Of a stretch of DNA of 64,000 bases, positions 10,307-18,006 are shown piece by piece; the first letter of the stretch is position 1, and each line of letters opens with the position of its first letter. The stretch lies in the NCBI RefSeq assembly GCF_014646895.1, contig NZ_BMOD01000005.1, positions 209,452 through 273,451 on the forward strand, written 5' to 3'. This DNA is from Deinococcus roseus. Its GTDB lineage: Bacteria > Deinococcota > Deinococci > Deinococcales > Deinococcaceae. The notes under the pieces were generated by a model. That model was not told where the DNA came from. It was given only the letters and a program-made list of their open reading frames with translations, and searched no databases. Made by a program: the position numbers and the translations under genes.

Positions 10307-10426
10307 GCCGAGAGCCGAGGGCCGAGGGCTTTGAGCACCTGTAAAGCCAGAGCTTGCGCGTTTTTATCCTCTTTGCGCATGCTCTGGCTCTTTTTTGCTC
10401 TCGGCCCTCGGCCCTTGGCCCTCGGC
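10307..10426. repeat. Nested inverted repeat built from GCCGAGR heptamers
   Basis: The left end holds three in-phase heptamers (GCCGAGA, GCCGAGG, GCCGAGG at 10307-10327). The right end holds four heptamers of the complementary type (10399-10426: TCTCGGC, CCTCGGC, CCTTGGC, CCTCGGC). Inside is a second 15-bp stem with one mismatch (10345-10359 with 10375-10389, core AGCCAGAGC/GCTCTGGCT), followed by six T residues. A relative with the same ends and the same GCTCTGGCT core lies at 47641-47752. It may also end transcription of the adjacent genes. Confidence 0.75.
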
Positions 10427-10428
10427 AT

Positions 10429-11358
10429 TTATTCGCTGCCTTGCAACACCGCCGTCCCTTCCACTCTGGGACCCTCTGGCGTCCACAGGAGGGGGAGAAT
10501 GTAGAGTTGCCTGCGGGTGCGTTCTTCATCCCAGGCGTGGAACACAATTCCGTCCTGTCCGTCTGGCATGACCGTGATGGAGTTGTGACCAGGGCCAGTC
10601 AGTCCAGTCAGGTGGGTGTTGAGGATGCTGGCATGGTCAAAAGGTTCGGTCCAGGGACCCAGGGGATGGTCTGCCACAGCGTAATTGACCCCGTAGGTGT
10701 CGTTGATCCAGGCTCCACCCGAATAGAAGCAGAAGTATTTGCCGTTCCTCTTGACGGTAAAAGCCCCTTCCAGGGTGTGCCAGTCCAGGGTCTGACCGTA
10801 CATTTCCCGGTTTCTCTGGTAAATCTGCCAGTCCTGGGAGGCCCGCAGCACCACCTGTGGGTGTCCTGCCAGCTCGGTCATGCTGAGCATGCGGTCCACC
10901 ACCAGTGCTGTGCCCACCCGTGCACCATCCAGGAAGTCTCTGGCGTAATACAGGTACCACTGGCCATCCTCGTCCTGAAATGGGCTGGGGTCGATGGAGA
11001 AAGGTTCACCTGAAACGAGGTTCAGGTTCTGGTCCTCGTAAGGGCCTTCTGGAGTGGCGGAAATGGCGACCCGCAGGTGGTGCCCTTTGTCCCCATGCCC
11101 GACACTGTAATACATGTAGAACTTGCCCTCTGAGAAAGCAACTTCGGGTGCCCAGTAATCGCCGTTTTCAAAGCCGGGGACGGGCAGGAGGGCACCGCCC
11201 AGAGATTCCCAGTGTTGCAGGTCTGCAGAGGTGAGCACTTCAAAAGCCCGGCCTTCTCTGGCGCTGCGTCCGGTTCCAAAAGCGTAATAGCGGTCCTGGT
11301 GTTTCAGGATGAAAGGGTCTGCGAAGTAAGCGGAATGGCGTGGGCTGAGCGAGGTCAT
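10429..11358 (-). CDS. Glycoside hydrolase family 43 enzyme, cytoplasmic
   Basis: The 309-aa protein has the single five-bladed propeller pattern of GH43. YFADPFIL near residue 14 carries the catalytic base Asp. WAPEVAFSEGKFYMYYS is the second blade, IDPSPFQDEDGQWYLYYA carries the pKa-modulating Asp, and HTLEGAFTVKRNGKYFCFYS carries the acid Glu. PGHNSI and HAWDEE are typical late motifs. No signal peptide, so it probably acts on oligosaccharides imported by the co-encoded ABC system. The ATG at 11358 is chosen because AGGAG sits 7 nt upstream. A GTG at 11388 would add ten residues. GH43 members cleave alpha-L-arabinofuranosides or beta-xylosides, and the specificity is not readable here. It is the last gene of the operon. 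Confidence 0.9.
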   Translation of the reverse strand: MTSLSPRHSAYFADPFILKHQDRYYAFGTGRSAREGRAFEVLTSADLQHWESLGGALLPVPGFENGDYWAPEVAFSEGKFYMYYSVGHGDKGHHLRVAISATPEGPYEDQNLNLVSGEPFSIDPSPFQDEDGQWYLYYARDFLDGARVGTALVVDRMLSMTELAGHPQVVLRASQDWQIYQRNREMYGQTLDWHTLEGAFTVKRNGKYFCFYSGGAWINDTYGVNYAVADHPLGPWTEPFDHASILNTHLTGLTGPGHNSITVMPDGQDGIVFHAWDEERTRRQLYILPLLWTPEGPRVEGTAVLQGSE

Positions 11359-11422
11359 GTCGGCTCCTGTCAGCAGGTGAGCGTTCACCTGCGGAGGGGG
11401 ATGGAGGGTCGGGTTCTGAAAT

Positions 11423-12547
11423 TCAGGCGTTCTGGGGAATGAGGTGTTGCCACACGATGGGTCTGGGCAGACCCTCCACCACCTGCATGGGCCATTCAGG
11501 ATCCAGGGTCAGCACTTCCAGGGTGCCGTCCTCGTGCATCAGCACAGTGTCTTCGAGTTTGGCTCCGGTGAGGCTGGGGTTCCAGGCGAAAGCCTGGGGA
11601 CCTTGCAGGGTGTAGGCATCTCCAGGGGTGGCGATGCGTTCCCGACAGCCGTACCCGGTCAGTCCACCCTGGTGGTGTTCACGGATGGCCTGGGGCTCTC
11701 CGTGGGTCTGGTAGGTTTGCTTTAAGGTCTGATACAGGTGGTCCATGGTGCTGCCTGGGCGGGTTTCCTGCAGCAGCACAGCTTCGATGGCCTGCAGTTT
11801 CTGGTGTCTGGTTTGCTGTTCCCTGCCCAGCGGTTGAAAAGCCACAAAGCGGGTCAGGCTCACCCACAGGCCCCCCTGCCGGGCACAGAAGGACACCATG
11901 GCCTGATGTCCCAGTGGAATGTTCTGTGGAGGAAGGTGGCGGTACAGCTGCAACCTGCGGTCTCCTGCCACCTGGATGAGGCCCACATCGAGCCCTCTGT
12001 CCCTGAGGGCTTTTGCGCCCAGAGCGGAAAGCTGGTCTTCGGTGAGGTCCGGGGTGGCCTGCCTGAGGGTCTCAGACAGGGCTTCTGCACTGAGGCGACC
12101 CAGAAGGCGGTAACGCTGGATGTCGTGTTCGGTCAGGTGGTGTCTGTGCAGGTAAAAGCTTTCAGGGAGGGGATGTTCACCGGGTCCGGGGCGGTCACTG
12201 AGGACCTGTCCTGTCCCAACTTTTTCTTGCACAAATTGTTGTTGCAGGTGGCCCTCGGTCCAGGGAACAGCGTGGATCTGGGTGCCTGCCGGGAGTTCTT
12301 CATCGCGGATTCTGGGGGCCTCGATTTCATCGGTCAGCACAATGAAATCTGTGGAGGTGATCAGCACCTCTGCACAGCCACCTTCCACGGTTTGCAACAC
12401 GGCACTGGACCCGCCAGCAGTGATCCAGCCGAACCACTCGATGCCCCGGAAGCGCACAGCGGCAGCTCCATTTTCTTGCAGCAGGGCACGCACAAGAGCA
12501 GTCTTCTGCTGGATGTCCTGCACCCTGAGGGTCTCGGAATCGCTCAT
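11423..12547 (-). CDS. M24 (pita-bread) peptidase homologue lacking metal ligands
   Basis: This 374-aa protein has the two-domain layout of Xaa-Pro aminopeptidase/creatinase proteins. An N-terminal domain (about 1-150) has GIEWFGWITAGG. The C-terminal pita-bread domain ends in HHQGGLTGYGCRE and GAKLEDTVLMHEDG. The His and late Glu positions are kept. However, the segment that normally supplies two Asp metal ligands reads GHQAMVSFCARQGGLWVSLTRF, without them. It is therefore unlikely to be a standard metallopeptidase. Creatinase shows that the fold can work without metal, so a different hydrolase or a binding role is possible. Its stop region overlaps the neighbour by ATGA (12544-12547), placing it firmly in the sugar operon. 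Confidence 0.78.
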   Translation of the reverse strand: MSDSETLRVQDIQQKTALVRALLQENGAAAVRFRGIEWFGWITAGGSSAVLQTVEGGCAEVLITSTDFIVLTDEIEAPRIRDEELPAGTQIHAVPWTEGHLQQQFVQEKVGTGQVLSDRPGPGEHPLPESFYLHRHHLTEHDIQRYRLLGRLSAEALSETLRQATPDLTEDQLSALGAKALRDRGLDVGLIQVAGDRRLQLYRHLPPQNIPLGHQAMVSFCARQGGLWVSLTRFVAFQPLGREQQTRHQKLQAIEAVLLQETRPGSTMDHLYQTLKQTYQTHGEPQAIREHHQGGLTGYGCRERIATPGDAYTLQGPQAFAWNPSLTGAKLEDTVLMHEDGTLEVLTLDPEWPMQVVEGLPRPIVWQHLIPQNA

Positions 12548-13527
12548 TTGATCACTGGACCTTCCTGTTCAGAGAGGGTGGGTTCCTTGAAGCTCACCTT
12601 GCCGTCTTTGAACTGGATGGGATCGATGCGCATGGTGCGTTTGCCCACATCATCTCCGGTGAATCCTGCGGTCCAGGCGTGATAAACCAGCCAGGTGTTG
12701 CCTGCATCGTCGGTGGTGACGGTCTGGTGTCCGGGTCCGGCCACCTCGCCCACCGAGTACACGATGGGGTTGTCTTCAAATTTTTTGAATTCCCCCAGAG
12801 GGCTTTTTCCAACGGCGTAACCCACCCCGTACAGATCGCTGGCAAAATCACTGGCCGAGAACAGCAGGTAGTAATACCCCTCCTGGTAATGCATGGTGGG
12901 GGCTTCCACCAGGTTGCCTTCCCAGAGTTCCCGGTTGTGGATGAGCTGCACGGGTTTGTCCAGCAATGTCTTGCCGTCTTTGGACAGTTTCTGACCGTAG
13001 ATGTAGGTCAGGAACCCGATGGCGTTGCCATCGTTCTTCCAGTACAGGTAGAGGTCGCCGTTCTGGTCCCGGAAGGGGCTGGCGTCGATGCTGCCTCCTT
13101 CATCGGCCTGACAGATCAGGGGTTTGTCTGAGGTGTCCTTGAAAGGACCTGCAGGGCTGTCCGATTCAGCAATGCTGATGCACTGGTAATTGCTCTCCCT
13201 GTCCCGCAAGGTGTAGTACATCAGGTATTTGCCTTCATTCTGGATCACTTCGGGGGCCCAGGTCAGACCGCCCTGTGCCCAGAACGGCAGGCCACCCAGG
13301 GCATCCCCTTTGACCTCCCAGTTCACGAGGTCTTTGCTGAAGGCCATCTGGATGTCTCTGCCCTCGCCGTTGGTGGCGTAGGCGTAGTAGCCTTCACTGG
13401 TTTTCAGCACGAAAGGGTCGGGGAAATTGATGTTGAGGACGGGGTTCTGGTATTTCACGTGTTTCTCCGCCTGGGCGCAGCCTGCCAGGGTCAGCAGGGC
13501 CATGCCGTTCAAGAAAAGCTTTTTCAT
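12544..13527 (-). CDS. Glycoside hydrolase family 43 lipoprotein
   Basis: The 327-aa product begins MKKLFLNGMALLTLAGCAQA, a lipoprotein signal with lipobox LAGC, so it should be secreted and lipid-anchored. GH43 motifs follow: INFPDPFVLKTSEGYYAYAT (catalytic Asp), LTWAPEVIQNEGKYLMYYT, SIDASPFRDQNGDLYLYWK and LVEAPTMHYQEGYYYLLFS (acid Glu), then GPGHQTV and YHAW. The ATG at 13527 is chosen because it starts the signal peptide, has GGAG 8 nt upstream, and overlaps the upstream stop (ATGA). An upstream in-frame extension lacks such support. It probably trims arabinose or xylose side units from hemicellulose fragments outside the membrane before uptake. Confidence 0.9.
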   Translation of the reverse strand: MKKLFLNGMALLTLAGCAQAEKHVKYQNPVLNINFPDPFVLKTSEGYYAYATNGEGRDIQMAFSKDLVNWEVKGDALGGLPFWAQGGLTWAPEVIQNEGKYLMYYTLRDRESNYQCISIAESDSPAGPFKDTSDKPLICQADEGGSIDASPFRDQNGDLYLYWKNDGNAIGFLTYIYGQKLSKDGKTLLDKPVQLIHNRELWEGNLVEAPTMHYQEGYYYLLFSASDFASDLYGVGYAVGKSPLGEFKKFEDNPIVYSVGEVAGPGHQTVTTDDAGNTWLVYHAWTAGFTGDDVGKRTMRIDPIQFKDGKVSFKEPTLSEQEGPVIK

Positions 13528-14759
13528 GAGGTCACTCCGGGACAGAAGGGAAAAGTCCGGTGTCCGGTGTCTGCTGGAGGGTGCTGGATCAGGCTTTTGA
13601 AGGCTTCCTGCACGGGACCGGGTCTGCGCTGCATGTTGTGCAGGTGGTACAGCCCGGAGGGGCACACATGCCCGGTCAATTCGGTGAGTCCGGTGTTCCA
13701 GTCGATGTGGTCAAAGAAAGGCCACCACGTGTATGCAACCACCTCAATCCCCTCTGCCCTGACCCGTGCCACTTCGGAGGTGCTGTAATTCAACCACTCC
13801 TGCTGGTCCCGGTCTGAGCTGGTTTCGGCCACATAAACGGGTTTCTGGTAGCGCTGGTGGTACAGCCTGAGGGTTTCGCCCAGTCCGGGAGGAGTGGAGT
13901 CTGCGTCCAGACGGTAATCGGTGCGCCTTCCCCAATCCGAGGCCGGTTTGGGGCCTCTGGGCGTGAAAATCACGTGTTCAGAACCAGGGTAGTAATCCAG
14001 TCCGATCATGTCGATTTGCACGGGTGCCTCCAGAAAAGAGTCCAGCCAGTTCTGGGAAACCCCGTTTTGCAGCAGAAACTTTGCGGTCCAGCTGTCCACA
14101 TTGGCTTTGCCCAGCAGCACATCCAGCGCGATAAAACGGTACTGTGTGAGCTCATCTGCCAGACTCTGCACGCCAGCATCGAGTGCCCGGAAACCGTCGG
14201 CCCCATCGTTGAGCCAGAACTGGGCCGAGGGGTTCACCTGCTGAATGGACTGCACCGTCTGCCGGATGCTTTCGATGATGGGCACCAGCAGATCCACAAA
14301 AGTGCGGGCACTGGTGCCATACGGAGGCCAGGTCCCATTGCCCCCTCTGAAAAAAGCGCAGATGTAAGGCTCATTGAACGGGGTGAAGAGGGTGATCTGG
14401 GGATAACGTGCCGCAAAGTCACGGGCGTAACGGGCCAGTTCTGCAGGGTAATCCGGGTTCAGAAACCCGTTTTCCAGCCATGCAGGGGTCCCGAAGTGAA
14501 TCAAATCCCAGATGGGGGTCAAGCCCAGGGCCTGCATTTCTGAAATGACCTGATCGGTCCAGGACCAGTCGTAACGGTCTTTTTCAGGGTGCTGCATGTC
14601 CCAGGGCAGACCATGGCGGATGAACTGCACCCCCAGGTCTTTTGCCTTTTGCAGGTCTTCACGCCAGTGGTTCTGGTGGTCGGTCATGAGGAGTTCGTTC
14701 ACGCCCATGTCGGGCATGCTGGTGTTTTCAATGCCAACCCCCCACCAGAACGTGCTCAT
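13524..14759 (-). CDS. Family 1-like glycoside hydrolase (clan A)
   Basis: The 411-aa protein is a TIM-barrel retaining glycosidase resembling GH1. The acid/base is Glu130 in LFTPFNEPYICAF, and the probable nucleophile is Glu312 in VYVAETSS. FWWGVGIENTS at the N-terminus, GVQFIRHGLPWDMQHP and TPIWDLIHFGTPAW are characteristic of a distant GH1 group often annotated as beta-glucosidase or beta-galactosidase. No signal peptide, so it is probably cytoplasmic and acts on imported oligosaccharides. It overlaps genes on both sides by four bases and is thus coupled to the permease upstream. Substrate specificity cannot be assigned; another clan-A family is possible. Confidence 0.82.
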   Translation of the reverse strand: MSTFWWGVGIENTSMPDMGVNELLMTDHQNHWREDLQKAKDLGVQFIRHGLPWDMQHPEKDRYDWSWTDQVISEMQALGLTPIWDLIHFGTPAWLENGFLNPDYPAELARYARDFAARYPQITLFTPFNEPYICAFFRGGNGTWPPYGTSARTFVDLLVPIIESIRQTVQSIQQVNPSAQFWLNDGADGFRALDAGVQSLADELTQYRFIALDVLLGKANVDSWTAKFLLQNGVSQNWLDSFLEAPVQIDMIGLDYYPGSEHVIFTPRGPKPASDWGRRTDYRLDADSTPPGLGETLRLYHQRYQKPVYVAETSSDRDQQEWLNYSTSEVARVRAEGIEVVAYTWWPFFDHIDWNTGLTELTGHVCPSGLYHLHNMQRRPGPVQEAFKSLIQHPPADTGHRTFPFCPGVTS

Positions 14760-15619
14760 TCTTTGCTTCCTCCGGCAGAGAGGCCCTGCTCCAGGTAACG
14801 CTGTCCAATCAGGTAGGCGACCAGCACGGGAATGGAGGCAATGGCGGTTCCGGCCATCAGCTTGCCGTAATCGGTGGTGTAGCGGCTGGAAAAGGAGGTG
14901 ATGCCCACAGGCAGGGTCTGCAAATCACCGTGCACCACAAAGAGCGGCCAGACGTAGTTGTTCCAGCTTCCCATGAAGGCAAACACAGCCAGCGTGACCA
15001 GCACGGGAACGGAGAGGGGAACGATCACCCGCCACAAAATCTGCCAGGAGTTGGCTCCGTCCAGTACAGCGGCTTCTTCCAGTTCTCCGGGAATGCTCAT
15101 GAAGAACTGCCTGAGCAGGAACACCCCGAAAGCACCCGACACACCGGGCCAGATCAGGGCGTGGTAGCTGTCAATCCAGTTGAGGTTGATCATCATGATG
15201 TAACTGGGAATCAGGGTCACGATTCCGGGAACCATCATGGAAGAGATCACGAACCAGAACCATGCATCCCGGCCTGGAAACCGCATGCGGGCCAGCGGAT
15301 AGGCGGCCAGCACACTGAACAGCAGGTGCAGCAAGGTGTAAGACAGACTGGTGAACACCGAGTTGAGCGTCCAGCGGCCAATGTTGCCATCGGGCGAATT
15401 GAAGATCTCGGTGTAGTTCTGCAGGGTGAAGTTCTTGGGCCACCACTGGATGGGCAGACTGATGGTGTCAGACTCGGGTTTGAAGCTGGTGGAGAGCATC
15501 CAGTAAATCGGGGCCAGGAACAGCAGGGCCAGCAGGGCCAGCACCACAAAACGGGGAATTTCACGGGGAACCCGGCGTTTGCGTGAGGTTGGCTGTGGGA
15601 GTTGCGGCTGGGTGGTCAT
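14756..15619 (-). CDS. Carbohydrate ABC transporter permease, MalG type
   Basis: A 287-aa inner-membrane protein with about six membrane helices. The cytoplasmic EAA loop reads ELEEAAVLDGANSWQILWRVIVPLSVP, the motif that docks onto the ATPase. FKPESDTISLPIQWWPKNFTLQNY near residues 50-75 is typical of CUT1 sugar permeases. It partners with the MalF-type permease encoded immediately upstream (ATGA overlap 15616-15619) and the sugar-binding protein. No ATPase gene is present in the operon, as is common for CUT1 systems that share an MsmK/MalK-type ATPase encoded elsewhere. Confidence 0.93.
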   Translation of the reverse strand: MTTQPQLPQPTSRKRRVPREIPRFVVLALLALLFLAPIYWMLSTSFKPESDTISLPIQWWPKNFTLQNYTEIFNSPDGNIGRWTLNSVFTSLSYTLLHLLFSVLAAYPLARMRFPGRDAWFWFVISSMMVPGIVTLIPSYIMMINLNWIDSYHALIWPGVSGAFGVFLLRQFFMSIPGELEEAAVLDGANSWQILWRVIVPLSVPVLVTLAVFAFMGSWNNYVWPLFVVHGDLQTLPVGITSFSSRYTTDYGKLMAGTAIASIPVLVAYLIGQRYLEQGLSAGGSKE

Positions 15620-16569
15620 TTCTTGCTCCCTCTGAGTTCACGGGTTTGCAGCCAGAACTGGAAGGCGGTGAAGATCAGCATGATCAGACCGAACATGAAG
15701 GCCATGGCCGCAGCGCTGGAAAACTGGTTGTTGGAGAATGCCTCTTCGGTGATGTACATGATCACAGACTGGGTGGAGCGCACAGGGCCGCCCCCGGTGA
15801 TCAGTTGCGGTTGCCCGAACAGCTGGAAGGAGCCCAGCACGGTGGTCACCACCACAAACAAAGTTGTGGAGGACAAGTTGGGCCAGGTGATGAACCTGAA
15901 CTGCTGGAATGCCGTGGCCCCGTCCAGTTCCGCCGCCTCGTAGATGGCTTTGGAGATGTTGTTCATGGCGGCGAGGTAGAGGGTCATGTTGAAGCCGATG
16001 GTCCACCACACTGTTCCCAGCACAATCGGCACCCAGGCCCAGCCTTCGGTGGTCAGGAAGGGAATTCCGGGAAGGTGCAGGTACTCGGTGAGGATGATGT
16101 TGACCAGACCGCTCTGGTTTTCAAAGAGCCACTTCCAGAGGATGCCCATTACAGAAACAGACAAGATGCCGGGCATGAAGAAGATGCTGCGGAAAAAGGC
16201 ACGTCCAAAAATGGGTTTGAACAGCAAAACCGCCAGGGTGATGGAGGTGCCCACAAGCAGGGGCACGCTGACCACCGTAAAAATGGCAGTGTTGATAAAG
16301 GTCTTCCAGAAGAACTCGCTTTGTGGGGTGCCCGCCTTGAACAGGTTGGCATAAAATTCCAGTCCGACAAAGGGCTGGCTTTCCAATAAGGGATCCCAAC
16401 GGTGCATGCTGATGTACAGCCCATAAAACACCGGGAAAATGATGAAACCAAGGAAAAAAATCGCGTGGGGCAGCAGGTACAGCCAGGGCACAATGGGATG
16501 TCCGGTGTTGTAGGAACTCCGTCTGCTGCGTTTTCTGGGGACTGCAGTTTTGGTGGTCATGTCGCTCAT
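15616..16569 (-). CDS. Carbohydrate ABC transporter permease, MalF type
   Basis: A 317-aa membrane protein with PWLYLLPHAIFFLGFIIFP as the first helix, about six membrane spans in total, and the EAA loop AIYEAAELDGATAFQQFRFITWPNLSS. The ATG at 16569 has GGGGAG about 6 nt upstream. An in-frame ATG at 16560 is less well placed. It forms the sugar channel together with the MalG-type partner. A stable stem-loop separates it from the binding-protein gene and probably lowers its expression relative to that gene. Confidence 0.93.
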   Translation of the reverse strand: MSDMTTKTAVPRKRSRRSSYNTGHPIVPWLYLLPHAIFFLGFIIFPVFYGLYISMHRWDPLLESQPFVGLEFYANLFKAGTPQSEFFWKTFINTAIFTVVSVPLLVGTSITLAVLLFKPIFGRAFFRSIFFMPGILSVSVMGILWKWLFENQSGLVNIILTEYLHLPGIPFLTTEGWAWVPIVLGTVWWTIGFNMTLYLAAMNNISKAIYEAAELDGATAFQQFRFITWPNLSSTTLFVVVTTVLGSFQLFGQPQLITGGGPVRSTQSVIMYITEEAFSNNQFSSAAAMAFMFGLIMLIFTAFQFWLQTRELRGSKK

Positions 16570-16589
16570 AAGTTCTCCCCGAAAAGAGG

Positions 16590-16616
16590 TGGCCTGACTG
16601 ACGGGCAGCCAGGCCA
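16590..16616 (-). promoter_or_regulatory. Intercistronic stem-loop between binding protein and permease
   Basis: Arms TGGCCTG and CAGGCCA (16590-16596, 16610-16616) pair perfectly. On the minus strand the stem is followed by ACCTCTTTT. Such structures after a binding-protein gene protect its mRNA 3' end or partly terminate transcription, giving more binding protein than permease. Confidence 0.6.
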
Positions 16617-16626
16617 GAAAGGGGAT

Positions 16627-17928
16627 TTATTGCAGGGACTTGCGGGCCTGATCGATCTGCTTGTTGGCCTCGTTCTGGCCGTCTTCCAGGGCCTCTTTAA
16701 CGGACTTCTTGCCCAGGATGGCAGCTTCCACGGCAGCGTCCCATGCACCGCGCACCTGACCGACCCAGGGGTAACCGGAGGTGGCGTACACGTTGGGCAG
16801 GCCTTCAAACAGCCCGTTGATGGGGTTGGTGTCGTAGGACTTGTCTGCTGCGACTTTGGCCTGGGTGGGGAGGCCACCGGTGCTGGTCCAGGTCAGGTTC
16901 TGCTCGGGTTCGGTCAGCCAGCCGATGAATTCCAGGGCAGCCAGACGCTTGTTCTTGTCGTAACCAGCGCGCTGTTTGGGCAGGGTCAGATGGCTGCTTC
17001 CGCCCCAGGCGGCTTTCATCTTGGTGCCCAGTTGTGGGAAGGGGGCCACACCGAAGTTCAGACCTGCCTGACCTTTGTACTGTTCCAGCATCCACACGCC
17101 GTTGAAGTTGAAGCAGGTTTTGCCCTGGCGGAAGGCGTTGATTTCGCTCTGCTCGGTGGCGTTGGCAGGAGAGGTCTGGTACTTGGTGATCTGGTCTGCC
17201 AGGAACTGGATGGCTTCCTGACCTGCAGCGGTGTTGAAGGCCGCATTGAGGTCTTTGTCCACCAGGTTCACACCGTTCTGGCGCAGCACGGAGTAGGCGA
17301 TGGTGCCGCCCATCCAGCCGTTGACCACACCGTTGGCCCAGGTGTTGAGGTTCTTGGGATCAAATCCGGCTTCTCCGGGGTTCTTGCCGTTTTTGTCCAC
17401 GGTGCAGGCCTTGGCAGCGGCCAGGAATTCTGCACGGTTGGTGGGGACCTTGTTGATGCCGTACTTCTTCATCAGGTCCTTGTTGTAGTACATGGCCAGG
17501 GCCACGCTGTGCACGGGAACCCCGTAGCTGCGGCCTTTGTAATCAGCGGTTTTCCAGAGGGGGCCGTAAAAGTTGGCCTTGGTGATGCCGCCTGCTTTGA
17601 GGTCTGCACTGGTCAGGGGGGTGAGTGCGCCACGGGCAATGAATCCGGTCACCTGGTCTTCGTTGATGACCACCACATCGGAGGCGCGGCCCGAAGCCAC
17701 CAGGGGAGCAAGCTGCTGCCAGGTGGTGCCCCAGGGCTGTGCGCTGGCTTTCACCGTGATGTTGGGGTGGGTGTCGTTGAACTTCTTGACCAGGGCTTCC
17801 ATGACCGGACGGTCAGGGCCCGTAAAGCCGTGCAGGTAGGTGATTTCCACTTTGGGACCAGTGTATTCAGCGTGGGCGGTGGATGCAGCGGCAATGGCCA
17901 GAATCAGGGTAAGGGGTTTGAGTTTCAT
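16627..17928 (-). CDS. Extracellular sugar-binding protein of CUT1 ABC transporter
   Basis: The 433-aa protein starts with a Sec signal peptide, MKLKPLTLILAIAAASTAHA. It then shows family-1 solute-binding features: VEITYLHGFTGPDRPVMEALVKKFNDTHPNI near the mature N-terminus, later FNFNGVWMLEQYKGQ and GGSSHLTLPKQ. It captures an oligosaccharide outside the membrane and delivers it to the two permeases encoded downstream. A GGAGGAG ribosome-binding site precedes the ATG. No lipobox Cys is seen, which is unusual for a Gram-positive-type anchor but fits a free periplasmic protein. Confidence 0.93.
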   Translation of the reverse strand: MKLKPLTLILAIAAASTAHAEYTGPKVEITYLHGFTGPDRPVMEALVKKFNDTHPNITVKASAQPWGTTWQQLAPLVASGRASDVVVINEDQVTGFIARGALTPLTSADLKAGGITKANFYGPLWKTADYKGRSYGVPVHSVALAMYYNKDLMKKYGINKVPTNRAEFLAAAKACTVDKNGKNPGEAGFDPKNLNTWANGVVNGWMGGTIAYSVLRQNGVNLVDKDLNAAFNTAAGQEAIQFLADQITKYQTSPANATEQSEINAFRQGKTCFNFNGVWMLEQYKGQAGLNFGVAPFPQLGTKMKAAWGGSSHLTLPKQRAGYDKNKRLAALEFIGWLTEPEQNLTWTSTGGLPTQAKVAADKSYDTNPINGLFEGLPNVYATSGYPWVGQVRGAWDAAVEAAILGKKSVKEALEDGQNEANKQIDQARKSLQ

Positions 17929-18006
17929 GCGGTTCTCCTCCTGGGGTTTCTTTCTCCACCTCTTTTTTGAAGAGGGGAATCGGAACGGGGCTGGGTGGTG
18001 CCGGGG

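Noticed and set aside
12544..13665. Longer form of the GH43 lipoprotein starting at 13665
   Set aside because: The extra 46 residues overlap the upstream gene and precede a good lipoprotein signal with its own ribosome-binding site.
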